64,000 nucleotides of DNA. Source: Tetrapyrgos nigripes (lineage: Eukaryota > Basidiomycota > Agaricomycetes > Agaricales > Campanellaceae). Shown in pieces: positions 32,042-42,163 of this stretch. The stretch's first letter is position 1, and the number at the start of each line of letters is the position of its first letter. The notes beneath the pieces are model-generated. The model was given only the letters and a program-made list of their open reading frames with translations, searched no databases and was not told where the DNA came from. The stretch is taken from contig JAACJM010000013.1 of the NCBI GenBank assembly GCA_013368315.1, positions 248,001-312,000 of the forward strand. The letters are read 5' to 3'. Made by a program: the position numbers and the translations under genes.

Positions 32042-32978
32042 TTATCCTCGCCGTAAGGCATCCAGACGAGCTTGAAGAGCGTCTTCATCTGATAGCGCAG
32101 CTCCACCACCACCTCCCGAAGATCCGTCGCCACCTGGGGAATTGGAAGCCCCAACAGCTTCTCCCAAAGCAACAGGTTGCCGAACAGCCGCTGCAGACGA
32201 CACTGCTAGACCAGTTGGTGCATCGGTGAGCTGTGACAGAAATCAGTCTGAAAGGCAGACGACAAGAGATTCGACATAGCAGTTTTACCTGTTGAGACAG
32301 ATTGACTCCGATTTCATCCAAAACCTCTTTCAGTATCTTGTCACCTTCCTCTTCCTCGTCTTCCTCGTCGTCCATAACATCGTCCACGGCATCTGACATC
32401 ATTTCTTCTTTCATATCCATCATTGAGCTTTCCTTCTCAAACTCGGTCATGATCTTGGAGATTGCTGGAAGATTCATTCCTCGGTTCATAGACGCCATTG
32501 CCTAGAGAAAAGTTGATATAAACGAACCAAACTGTACGAAAGAGACATACCCTTGTGGCACCTCGCATAGCATCTGCCATCTGCTGGTTACTTCTGAGAG
32601 TCTGTATTCGAAGTCCCACAGCCTGAAGTTGTGTACGCATTTGGTAGAATTTCTGGACGTAACGTCTTGTCCGAACCAGGTCCTTGGCCATCACTTTGCA
32701 CGCATTCTAGGATATGAGTTCATTGGCTGTTGAATAACGAGACTCGTTGAGGTACCATTTGACCAGATTTTGCGCTCTTCTTGATGTCCATAATGAGCTT
32801 CTTCTCGCTCTGCTCGAGTTTGCTTCGTTCCCGGTCCAATTCACGCTGCGCTTTCGCCAGAGACCGCTGGTGCTGCCGGAGTCGCTCAGCAGGAGTTACT
32901 GTACGGCCAAAAAGAGTTTCCTGGATCATAATTAGCTTCTGATAGAACAAATGGTATGCAACTTACTATGATATTCAT
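32042..32978 (-). CDS. VPS2: ESCRT-III subunit VPS2/CHMP2
   Basis: Part of the ESCRT-III polymer that cuts membranes in multivesicular body formation. The first coding exon is only 12 nt (MNII), then ETLFGRTVTPAERLRQHQRS, a basic helical core (LEQSEKKLIMDIKKSAKSGQ), KVMAKDLVRTRRYVQKFYQM, the AMASMNRGMNLPAISKIM region, a strongly acidic stretch (MDDEEDEEEEGDKI) and the C-terminal LQARLDALRRG. The last segment fits the MIM1 motif that binds the VPS4 MIT domain. A glycine-rich insertion precedes it. The length of about 240 residues is normal. Introns keep frame. Divergent from the capping protein gene with 92 bp between starts. Confidence 0.93.
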
Positions 32979-33070
32979 CCTGGAAGGAGGAGAGAACGAT
33001 TGGTGCGAGTGGAAGGGAAGGAACTGTGCTTACACAGCCACCCGTAAACTGCTTCTCCTTCTCCATCGTC
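32979..33070. promoter_or_regulatory. 92-bp bidirectional promoter (VPS2 / CAP1)
   Basis: The start codons of the two divergent genes are 92 bp apart, so one small region must drive both. No intact TATA box is visible. Confidence 0.5.
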
Positions 33071-34352
33071 ATGGACGCCGATGCTCGAATTGAAGCAGCC
33101 TGCAGCTTCATTCTTCAATCACCACCTGGAGAAATAAATGACGTTCTGAATGGTACTCTACAAGGCGCGCTTCGTAAACCTACCACTGACATAGTACTCC
33201 AATAGATGTTCGCAATATAATCTCAGACGATGAAACACTGGAAGAAGGCGTTCTGCCTGCTCTCAAAGAGTACAATCTCACACAGTTTATAACAGTCGAC
33301 ATTCCTGGCACAGAACATCAGGTCTGCTTATTGTTGGTGGTCTAGATCTAGATGATCCTGACTAGGCGCGTCCCCGCGTTGGTGGTTTATGTTTGGGTTT
33401 GCAGTCAATCATTAGTGAGGCCGCCCGGCTACCAGCCTCAGAAGACGGAGAAGAGAGATGGATAGATCCTAGATCGAAGCAGAGCTTTGTGTTCAACCAT
33501 TTAACACTGGTGAGTCGTTTATCCAGCTGACTTAAGTCTCTAATCCCTAAACGTTTGGACAGGAAGCTACGGACCCTCAACCGTTTGAACCAGATGGAGA
33601 CGCAGAGGAGTTTCGGTGCGTTCTTGGTTTGTTTACACTGACCAACAATTCACGAATTTCCTACCAGATCTTCTCTTGAAAAAGCTTCCCTAAACTACCT
33701 CCTTGCGCATTTTCATGATGGCGTTACTTCCATTTTCGTGAAACCAGGAGTCACCAATCATTTCATTGTACAAATTGTCGCCAACAAGTATAATCCATCG
33801 AATTACTGGTGTGTAACATGTCATGTCTACTTGTGCACCTTCTTACTGTATTACAAGGTCTGGTCGATGGCGATCTGAGTACGTCGTCGACCTGAACGAA
33901 CATACTGTACAAGGCAAAATTCTTGTCAATATCCACTATTACGAGCAAGGAAATGTAAGCATCTCTCATTATAAGTAACTAATGGCAATTTCATGGATGC
34001 ACCCCTCTAGGTCCAATTATCCACAACCCACGATATATCAATAAAGTTACCACCACCCGTCGTTACCGCATCTCCAAGCGCTGCGGCTTCAAAGATTCTT
34101 GCCTTGATTGAGACAGAGGAGGGTAATTATCAGACCTCACTCAACGATACATACCATGAGATGTCAGAGAAGACGTTCAAGAGCCTTAGACGTGCACTTC
34201 CAATGACGAGGCAGAAGTTGGACTGGGATAAGGTACGACTATTGAGGACTGCTTGCTTGACGCTCTTGCTCACGATTCTGGGATTTTAGGTGCTCGGATA
34301 CAAACTGGGAGCTGAGTTGTCGTCTAGCAAAGGAACCTTTAGTTCGTCTTGA
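33071..34352 (+). CDS. CAP1: F-actin-capping protein subunit alpha
   Basis: Half of the heterodimer that caps barbed ends of actin filaments. Start MDADARIEAACSFILQSPPG (caps binding is PPGEINDVLNDVR), then LLPALKEYNLTQF-like EGVLPALKEYNLTQFITVDI, SEDGEERWIDPRSKQSFVFN (as in alpha subunits), LEKASLNYLLAHFHDGVTSI, KYNPSNYWSGRWRSEYVVDL, KILVNIHYYEQGNVQLST and the C-terminal tentacle region ALPMTRQKLDWDKVLGYKLG. The TGA is at 34350-34352. About seven exons, including very short ones, join in frame. The length of roughly 275 residues is as expected. It converges on the PHD-finger gene (117 bp between stops). Confidence 0.92.
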
Positions 34353-34469
34353 GAGCAGTTTTCAAGCATTTGTAGAATTTATGAACAGACGTGTATTGTC
34401 TCTTGGAATGTACATTGTTTAATTTTGACCTCAATCTTCTACATACACGAAACCCCTCGGCTCCTATTC

Positions 34470-36099
34470 TCAGTGGATATTCACGAGATCAAGATGATAC
34501 GAATGCTGGTTCAACCTCTTCGCAATGGGCTTTTTCCTCGCAGAACTGTAACTGGTTTTCCTCTTCGCCTGACTGACTCGTTGCCAAAGCACCTGGTCAG
34601 TCTCGTTGCGAAGATATTTCTTCACCCAGTCTGGGGCAAAGGGGTACGAATCGGAAGGGATAGACTGGCTTCCTTGGTTGTGTGTATCAGGGGAAGAATT
34701 GGCTGGACCACTGGCACCGACAGATGTAGAACGGGGTGAGACGCCGGACATGGTTTCCGAAATTTCTCGAGTACCGTGGCCTTCTTCGGTCGAGGTATGA
34801 GATTGGTCAGGCACTTCCGCAGATGCTGCGGGCCCAGCACTGACACTCAGACGACGGCTTTGGTTGTCACCGATGAGCCGATCCATTTCATCCTCCGTGA
34901 AAGACACGGTAATATCGGTCAGTGCTGTGGATGCTGAGCGTGAAGGAGGCTCAGACGCTGCGGACGCACCACTGAAAGTGACAGTGCGACGCGTAAGGTT
35001 TTCGTTGTCGTCAATGACCTGATCGATTTCATCCTCGATTACCGGCACCGTAACGTCGGTCAGCGCCGTGGATACTGCACGAGAAGGAGGGACAGACGCT
35101 GCCACACCAGTGAGAGTGACACTACGACGCGCAAAGCTGTCAGTGTCATCAAGCTGATCGATTTCATCCTCTGTTAAAGGCACAGTAGCATCGGTCAACG
35201 TGATGGAGACTGAACGTGAAGGAATTGGGGTTTCCGGAGGTACAGATGGTGGAGGTCCTGATAAAAACTCGATGTCAGAATCTGAATCATCCAGTTTGAT
35301 GACTTCGATATCTGATGGGGGTTTGAAAGGGATTTTCCGGGCACTCTGGATGCAGATGTTTTAGTATTGAGATTAGGTCTGCCTAGTGGATACTACCTTG
35401 GCAACCAGCATACGGCGTGGCCGCGATCCTGAGAGCAGAATGAGTAAAGAAGTGTGTTTGAGCAAATAACCCAGCCTCACCGTCGTGAAGATTGGATGTA
35501 CTTGGCTTCGACGGTTCTCCAGCATCCAATTTCTTAGGGCCATAGTGCTCCTTGATATCGACATCTGGTGGACCTATACCAATGGGAAGGGCACTCCCGC
35601 GAACTGGATCTTTACCTTTAACAGAACCCTTTTCATCGTCCCCTTTGCTGACCACAACAATATCTGAATCAGACTCGGAAGTGGTGTCTCCAGGATCAGC
35701 ATGGTCACCGAAAGTGACACTAGGGCGCTTTGATACCGGTGTCTCTTCTTTTCTGGGAATGTGCCTTTTGATATCTGAGGACGCGGTACTAGTTCCAGGC
35801 GCAGCTGCAGCCAACGATTTGCTACATTTACGACAGATCCAACTTTGTACGTTGTAGTGATCTCCCTTGGTAGAACTGCCACGCATACGACGAACGAGTT
35901 CATCCTTTGATACCGGAGGATGATGACAACCTACAGGGTTTCGGAGTTGGTAACTGTCAGTCTGCTTTGCAATGCTCCAGCCAGAAAATTGGACTTGCTA
36001 TGATGCCAGGATCGTTTGCACTCCCGACATGTCAGCATAAATCCCTTGTTATTACTATGTTTTTGTTGACATTTAAAACAGGGATTCACAGACTGCATG
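34470..36099 (-). CDS. PHD-finger protein with three tandem Ser/Thr-acidic repeats
   Basis: The ATG at 36099 was chosen because it sits immediately before the zinc finger. The finger runs VNPCFKCQQKHSNNKGFMLT, CRECKRSWHHSCHHPPV and ends SWICRKC, a C4-H-C3 PHD layout that usually reads histone H3 tails. An intron inside the finger has the GC donor GCAAGT (35998-35997) and an ordinary AG acceptor. The rest is disordered and Ser/Glu-rich. Three copies of a ~42-residue unit (LTDATVPLTEDEIDQL, LTDVTVPVIEDEIDQV, LTDITVSFTEDEMDRL, each followed by RR-x-VT/S and a PPSR linker) lie at about 34840-35215. The C-terminus is basic (QAKRKTSYSSARKKPIAKRL). Role unknown beyond probable chromatin binding. Divergent from the SAP-domain gene with 207 bp between. 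Confidence 0.7.
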
Positions 36100-36306
36100 C
36101 TCAGCAAGTCAAAATTTCCGGCAATGTCAAGCTTAGAATCCAAGTTGAAGAGGGAAAGTTTGGGGAAAGTTGAAGGCACCTTAAAGCGCGTCAAAATTTG
36201 CACGTGGCAACCCTTTCACGGTCAGTCACAGTCACGGCTCGGCGTGACACTCTTGCGGACTCTCCATTGGCACCATCGATTTTACTCGGAAGGCATTCGC
36301 AATCCA

Positions 36307-39090
36307 ATGTCCAACACGCCTGAAAACTTGCCCGCGGGGTGAGTGAAATATGTTATCCAAATCTACAATCTAACCTTCCATCCTTCCTTTTCTCCAGAGC
36401 AAAGAAGAGGAGACAAGACCTCCTCGATGATCCTTGCACTGAAACTGTCGAACCATACGCTGTGGTATGCAAGGGTTGTGGCGGACGTATCAAACTCTCA
36501 CCCAAGAGCTTGTACGATGGATCTCATTGGCGCAAGCACAAGACGCGTTGCCCAAAACTGGCAGATCTTCCCCGCGATATCCCTTCCACTGACCAGAACG
36601 CGAAAAAGGACGCGTCGAACGGAGCCGGAAAGGCCAAACCCAACGCGGATTGGGCTGTACCAAATGGCGTTTTGACAGAGGCTGAACTGAGCACGCTCAA
36701 CCTCGCTCAGCTCAAAGCGATATGCAAGGAGAAAAACTTGACCGGGTATTCTAAATTGGCAAAACCACTCATAATCCGGAGAATTCTGGACCATTATGGA
36801 TCAGTTCCGCAGGCATCGCTTTCCATCGCAGAGAAATCTTCTACTTCAGAAGAACCAGGCCAGTCGTCAGGCTCTTTGCCCCCGAAGCTGCCTACACCCC
36901 CTACCAGCCAGTCTCCCCGCTATAACCTGCCTCGCCAGGATACCGCGACCAGTAGCATGGTTATAGATGTCAACAATTATTCGCAAGCAGCGCCCCAAGC
37001 TTCCTCTCATTCTGCCACGTGCTCCATGCTTCCTCCTGATCCCATCGATGTCGGTATACCCTCCACTTCTCAAGGTTCTAAGCGGCCCTCCTCTCATACC
37101 ACAAACGAGTACGTCAGGGGTCAGGTTCCACCCGCGAAGAAGCTCAAAGCTAAAGATGGCTCTGCTGCTCCACCACCACCCTCCAAACCGCCCCCATCCT
37201 TTGCTCAAGGAGTTCGGACCAAGATTCCTCTCACGAGTTCCTTTGCTAGGAAGAACGTTCCGTCTAGTCCTGCACAATCAACCGGACAGAAGGATGTGCC
37301 CAAACCGAAAGCTCTCATATTCGCGAACAGTCAGCATGATACGTCTAGCGTCCGCGGCACTCCCGGTCCTGCCCTTCTCAAGTCTACCTTGCAAAACCAA
37401 GCTACGTCATCCACGTCATCCGCTCTTGCCGCTGCAAAGAAACCTGGTGCTAATACCAGGCGCTTTACTCCTCTCGTACCCAAGAAAGCCGTTCCTCTCC
37501 CTCTTATTCCTTCTGCTGTACAACCTGTAAAGAAATCTGCAGAACCCTCATCTGCTCCAGTCTCCACTGCTTCCAATCTCTCGAACCAGAACCACAGTCT
37601 GCCACCTTTATATCTCGACTTTGCTAGCCCGCCTGGTAGCCCTTCCTTTGATCGATTGACTATTCCTCCTCCGTTATCGAAGAACCGATTGATTCTACCG
37701 TACTCCATAATATTGAGCCGAGTCTCTGAAGCGGATATCAAGCAGTGTATGCTGGCGTCTCGCGTGATTAGACGTGCTGGTATGGTTCATTCATTCTTTT
37801 ATTCCTGCTTTAGGAACTAATCTTCGTTATCATAGCTTTTGTCTCCGCTGGTACTCGCATCTCACGAGATTTCGCTGGTAAAAGGCTCGAAAGCGTCATA
37901 GCAGAATATCCTCCCCACATATACAACTTTTGGCCCTACCTTCAGCAAAGACAAAAGGAACTCACAGAAAGACATGAACGCTACATCCAATCCTTCTTGG
38001 GCAAGTTTTTCAGCCGTGAAAACCCCCATATCGTCTCGCAGCGATTATGGACTAGCCCCGACAATGAGCGCCAAGTTGTCATTGCTCTCAGATTCTTATT
38101 GACGCGCCTGTTCTTCTCCATCTCTGTTGGCGACGAGACCGGGTTCTCTTGGATGGAAGCTACCGTAATCGATGCGCAGGAAGTCGTCGAAGATGAGATT
38201 TGGCGTATAGTGGTTCAGCAACCAAGCTCTTCTGCCCCTGGATTCGGAGAGTTTTCACGTGGTGGTTCATCCCAGGAAACTTTATATGTCTTGGAATCTA
38301 CTTGCGAAGTCGTTGGACATCCTCCGCCTGCGTCATCAACCGGAGTTTCATCAACGTCGATCTCGGTTCCTCTTCGAGCGGATTGGTCGGCGTATATTGC
38401 TAGGAAAACTTCGATTTCTGTGTCATCTTCGCAACTGGCTGAATCGACCTCAACGTCTGAGACCAGACAGGGTAGTGGATTGATATCGCAATTGAGCTGG
38501 ATTAACCATGAGGAGTACGATAAGGGTATGAGCAGGCATTGGCTGAAGAGGATTAGCGAGGAAGGGGAACTCGGTAGACGGAAGAGGATGATGGCAGAGC
38601 GGTATATTTTAGCGTGTGTTGTTGGGAATAGGTAAGTCAAGAGTTAACATCCATCGGTTGATTTGACGTCTCACCTGAACTGTTTTTTCCCCTTTGGTGC
38701 AGTGTGAGCGGCCAGTGGAAGTCTTCCACGGAAATGGCACAAGACTTTGCTGGAATGGCAAGTAAGGGATATGCAGGAGGAGGAAGATCTGTTGCCCTCA
38801 AGAGGTCCTCTAAGATTCATTTGTTTTTACCCGAGTGAGTTGTTGTCTTTTCTTCGCACTCCTTGTCTCTATCCCTAACCCTTTCCAACAGACACCACCT
38901 CGTAGAAAGCGTCCACTTTACCTCTCGAAACGGTGCCCCTCTTCATCCTGCATTGGCTATCATCCAGACTCCTAGAAGGGAGTATTTTGTGCTCAAAGAC
39001 AATGGAATGCAGGTTGGGTGTGAGGAGGATGGTGTAGCAGAGGTTTGGATGGATATGGTTGGATGTGATAGGTTTGGATTGGTTCAGTAA
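36307..39090 (+). CDS. SAP-domain protein with N-terminal zinc-binding motif
   Basis: Start MSNTPENLPAG, spliced to AKKRRQDLLDDPCTETVEPY. Then VVCKGCGGRIKLSPKS and HWRKHKTRCP form a C-x2-C...H-x3-H-x3-C cluster, likely one zinc ion. A SAP helix-extension-helix follows at about residues 120-160 (LSTLNLAQLKAICKEKNLTG, YSKLAKPLIIRRILDHYG), a DNA-binding module of chromatin proteins. Next is a long proline/serine-rich linker with a basic RPSSHTTNEYVRGQVPPAKK stretch, then a conserved-looking C-terminal region of unknown family ([56 protein letters not shown]). About six exons, GT-AG. I cannot assign a function beyond a probable nuclear, DNA-associated role. Confidence 0.7.
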
Positions 39091-40278
39091 GACGAATGAG
39101 GGAGGAAGGTTTACTCTGGGGGGAATGTCGATGTGAGGGATTGTACTACGTGTTGAGGAATTGATGGAGAGTGGGGCGTAGAGGGTGAGCATGGCTGACC
39201 TCTCGCAACTTGCAATACTGCTATTACGAATCGTAATCATTCTTTCTTCTTGACGCTTTCGAATTGCTGCTTTTATTGCTTTGCTATGAATTTTCCTTTA
39301 GCCTTTGGACGTGTTATCCATGATGGTTTACATTATTGTAAGTTTAATTGTCACATTTATGCTTTTATTTTTCTCAGGATGCTCTGTCGATATCGTCGTA
39401 CTCGTCGTAATATGTCTTTGATGCAGTTGTGGCACCTTAATTACTGTTGATAGCCTTTCCTAATGATACAGTTTATACAGCTCCTCTTGTGGCTCTCCAT
39501 CATTGCTCGGTCTTGCAGAAATTGCTAGTCTGCAGTTTCGCAGATTGGCATACAAATTGCAACTAGGCGATTAACGATTCCCTCATAGTTTCTTTTTCTT
39601 CTTTTTTCTTTGTCCTTTGCTTGTCCATACAAGCTTGTATATTTAGTGTAGTTTTAACAATGTTCTTGACTTAGAGACTCGCATCAGATTTGAGATCACC
39701 ATCACTTTTTTTTATGAATTGGGGACGTGAGAAGGACTCTCGCACTCTCGCAAATAGAATCAAAACTATTGCCTCTTGCTCTCTGCCAGAACCAAAAACA
39801 CTCTGTAGCTTCAGGCTACAGCGCGTTTTGCACTCGAACCCCCGCGGACACGGTCTTTACGCTAGTTCGGACCGTTCACCACTGTATGACCGAAACAGTA
39901 AACGGTAAACGGTAAAACGAAACGAAACGCAACCCCGCAACACTTGGAGCTTGGAGTCTTGGACCACATACTTCCCCAGCTGCAACTTGTCACTGACACC
40001 AAATTTGAAAAGCCAGTACTAGTCCAGTCACTTGGAAGGAGATCAGATTCATTGCATTGTGCTTTGGATTCAAGTTGGGGAGTCACACGCTGCACCACGA
40101 ATACTTGGTTCTGGACTCTGGAGAATCCAGCTCAGTTGCAATTGACATCTTATTCGACAAGGACAAAGACGAAGACAAAGAGAACGACTGTCCTCCTTCT
40201 GTTACTTCCCCGAACACACCCTGCATATCCCCAATCCCAATCCCAATTCCCAACACAGCTCAATAAATCCCATATCCC
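39091..40278. other. Intergenic region of 1.2 kb
   Basis: No supported gene. The 3' UTR of the SAP gene is followed by AT-rich sequence and, near 39895-39935, a short run of AAACGGT/AAACGAAACG repeats. Frames at 39690-39915 and 40057-40266 lack conserved content and are probably 5' leader sequence of the SIKE-family gene. Confidence 0.45.
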
Positions 40279-41814
40279 ATGGCCATAATGGAAGGAGTAG
40301 ACGATCTCACGCAGTTATGGGGACTCATCCAAGACTTGAGCGAGCAGTTGAATCAGAATAGGAGTTTATCGGTGTCATTGTACACGCAGGCTGGGGGTGT
40401 TAAGGTGTGTTGTTTTTTCTTTTCTTTTTCTTTTCTTCTTATCTTTCTGTGTTCGATTCTTCGTCTTGCTTGGTTTTAGTTTTATCTGTTCTGTTCTGTT
40501 CTGTGTTGGACGGTTGCTGGTGTGTTGACAGCCGTATATGTATGCTGACGTTTTTGTTTTTTTTTTTGTTTTTTTTTTTGACGTCTCTTGTACCGTTGCT
40601 ATATGCTTCTTCTGCTTGGCTGGCTGGGACAATCATCCTACCCAAATTTGCGCTCGTCTGGAACGAACGAACGTGAAAACTTATGAATGGATGAATGGAT
40701 GGCCTGTTCTGTAGAGCCAAGCCACGCATTCGCAGACTGGATTTGTGTTGAGGAGATTTAATCTGGATAAAACGAAAGGTATGTGTTATGTCTGTCTGTC
40801 TGTCTTACCCTTTCCTAGTGCCTCAGGATCGATGTTAATGCTGTTTTACCCTCTTTCATTCCTTCCTTCTTCCATGTGCATCCCTGGGTCTATTCCGTTT
40901 CATGCGTGCATGATAATTCCTCGTCTGACACCACACACACGGTCTATACGGTCTATGTCAAAAACGATATATTGTGACGCGGCGTAACCCCAACACCACA
41001 ATGCAATTTCACGCTATCTCTTTTCTGGCTGGGGTCATGCAACCAACGACAACCATTGCCATCGGACAAAAAGAGGAATATGAATCGGAATTGGATCGCA
41101 TGAATAACGCGATGGCGACAGAAAACCGGGAGCTTCAGCATGATAATAAGCAGATTAATGCGCTTATCAAAGAATATGAGCAGACTCTGGATACGTTGAT
41201 GAGTAAGTTGACTTTTTTTTGTCACCGCATGTTTCCGAAAGGAAAGATGAACTGACGACATTCTCCTTCGGTTTGTATTGTGTCTAGGCTCTTTCCGGAA
41301 TCGTGCAGTAAGTTTATTATTATTACTCCTTGATGCCTTGGAAGGGTTTTTGACATTGTGCTTGCAGAAAGATGTACAGGAAAGAGAGTTATCGTTAGTC
41401 AGAGAATACGAAACCAAGTTGTTGGAGATGGAGGAACGAAACGCGACTAGAGAGTTGGCTGCAAGTACGACACTATCGGAGAGTTTGTCAAAGATGTCGC
41501 AGTTACTGAGGCAGTGTCTCCGCGGACAAGGTGGTGAACAACTTCGGGATTTGGAGGAGTCGAGGAGGAGAAGGAAACATAATGCTTCTGAAAGCCAGAG
41601 TCAGAGTCAAGCAGAGGGAGAGGGACAAGCAGAGAAGGAGGATGCATTGGAGGAACTGGAGGAATTTGTGCATGAGAGAGAACCATGGACAGCTTCAGAT
41701 GTGACGCAAGCGGAGTGGGCGCTTGAGAGGGAGATTGAACTGGCGAGGTTGGAGAGAGAGAACGAAGAGCTGCGAAGGCTGGTTGGGTTGTCTCCAGCTG
41801 GACAGAGTTTCTGA
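40279..41814 (+). CDS. SIKE/FGFR1OP2-family coiled-coil protein (STRIPAK-associated)
   Basis: Start MAIMEGVDDLTQLWGLIQDL, then SQATHSQTGFVLRRFNLDKT after a long first intron. The next exons read EEYESELDRMNNAMATENRE, LQHDNKQINALIKEYEQTLD and KDVQERELSLVREYETKLLE, all heptad-like with high Glu/Lys/Leu, so most of the protein is coiled coil. The C-terminus is ALEREIELARLERENEELRR. The FALRRFNxD and DNKQLNxLIxEYEQTLxxxM patterns are those of the SIKE/FGFR1OP2 family (PF05769), small partners of the STRIPAK phosphatase-kinase complex, which fungi use in cell fusion and development. A Ser/Gln-rich low-complexity stretch (SESQSQSQAEGEGQAE) lies near residue 200. Function is inferred from family. 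Confidence 0.75.
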
Positions 41815-42163
41815 GAATATTATAGAGGAATATTGAGTAGAACCGAGTAAAGGATGATTAAAAATACATTTTGACGGCCAGGTTCCTGGGATTTGTAAAT
41901 GAAAAATTGTTAAGCGATCGAAAATTGCGAGCTCCTCTTCACCGACTCCGTTCATCATGGCTGTGTTCTCTACCGGGGCTTTCTAGCCCATGCCGTAGGT
42001 AACCAACTGTCTTTTTTGATCCAATCTTCTTCGAAGAACTCACTTTGATGTAGACACCCACCCCACTTTTCCCGTCCGTCGACCATCCCGCTGAAAACCC
42101 GACCCGTCATTGGCCCTGTCATCGTCTTCACCGCCCTTGACGCGCTCTACTACTCTAGAAAAG
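41815..42163. other. Intergenic, 3' UTR and upstream of the PH-domain gene
   Basis: About 350 bp. A short frame starting at the ATG near 41957 stops after ten codons. The rest should be the 5' leader of the next gene, with pyrimidine-rich tracts. Confidence 0.4.

Noticed and set aside
39815..39860. A B-box-like GGGTTCGAGTGC on the minus strand
   Set aside because: The flanks do not pair into a TPsiC stem and no acceptor or anticodon arm can be drawn, so it is not a tRNA gene.
40057..40266. Frame beginning MCFGFKLGSHTLHHEY upstream of the SIKE-family gene
   Set aside because: Lies just before the real start in what should be the 5' leader. No conservation is visible; at most an upstream ORF.
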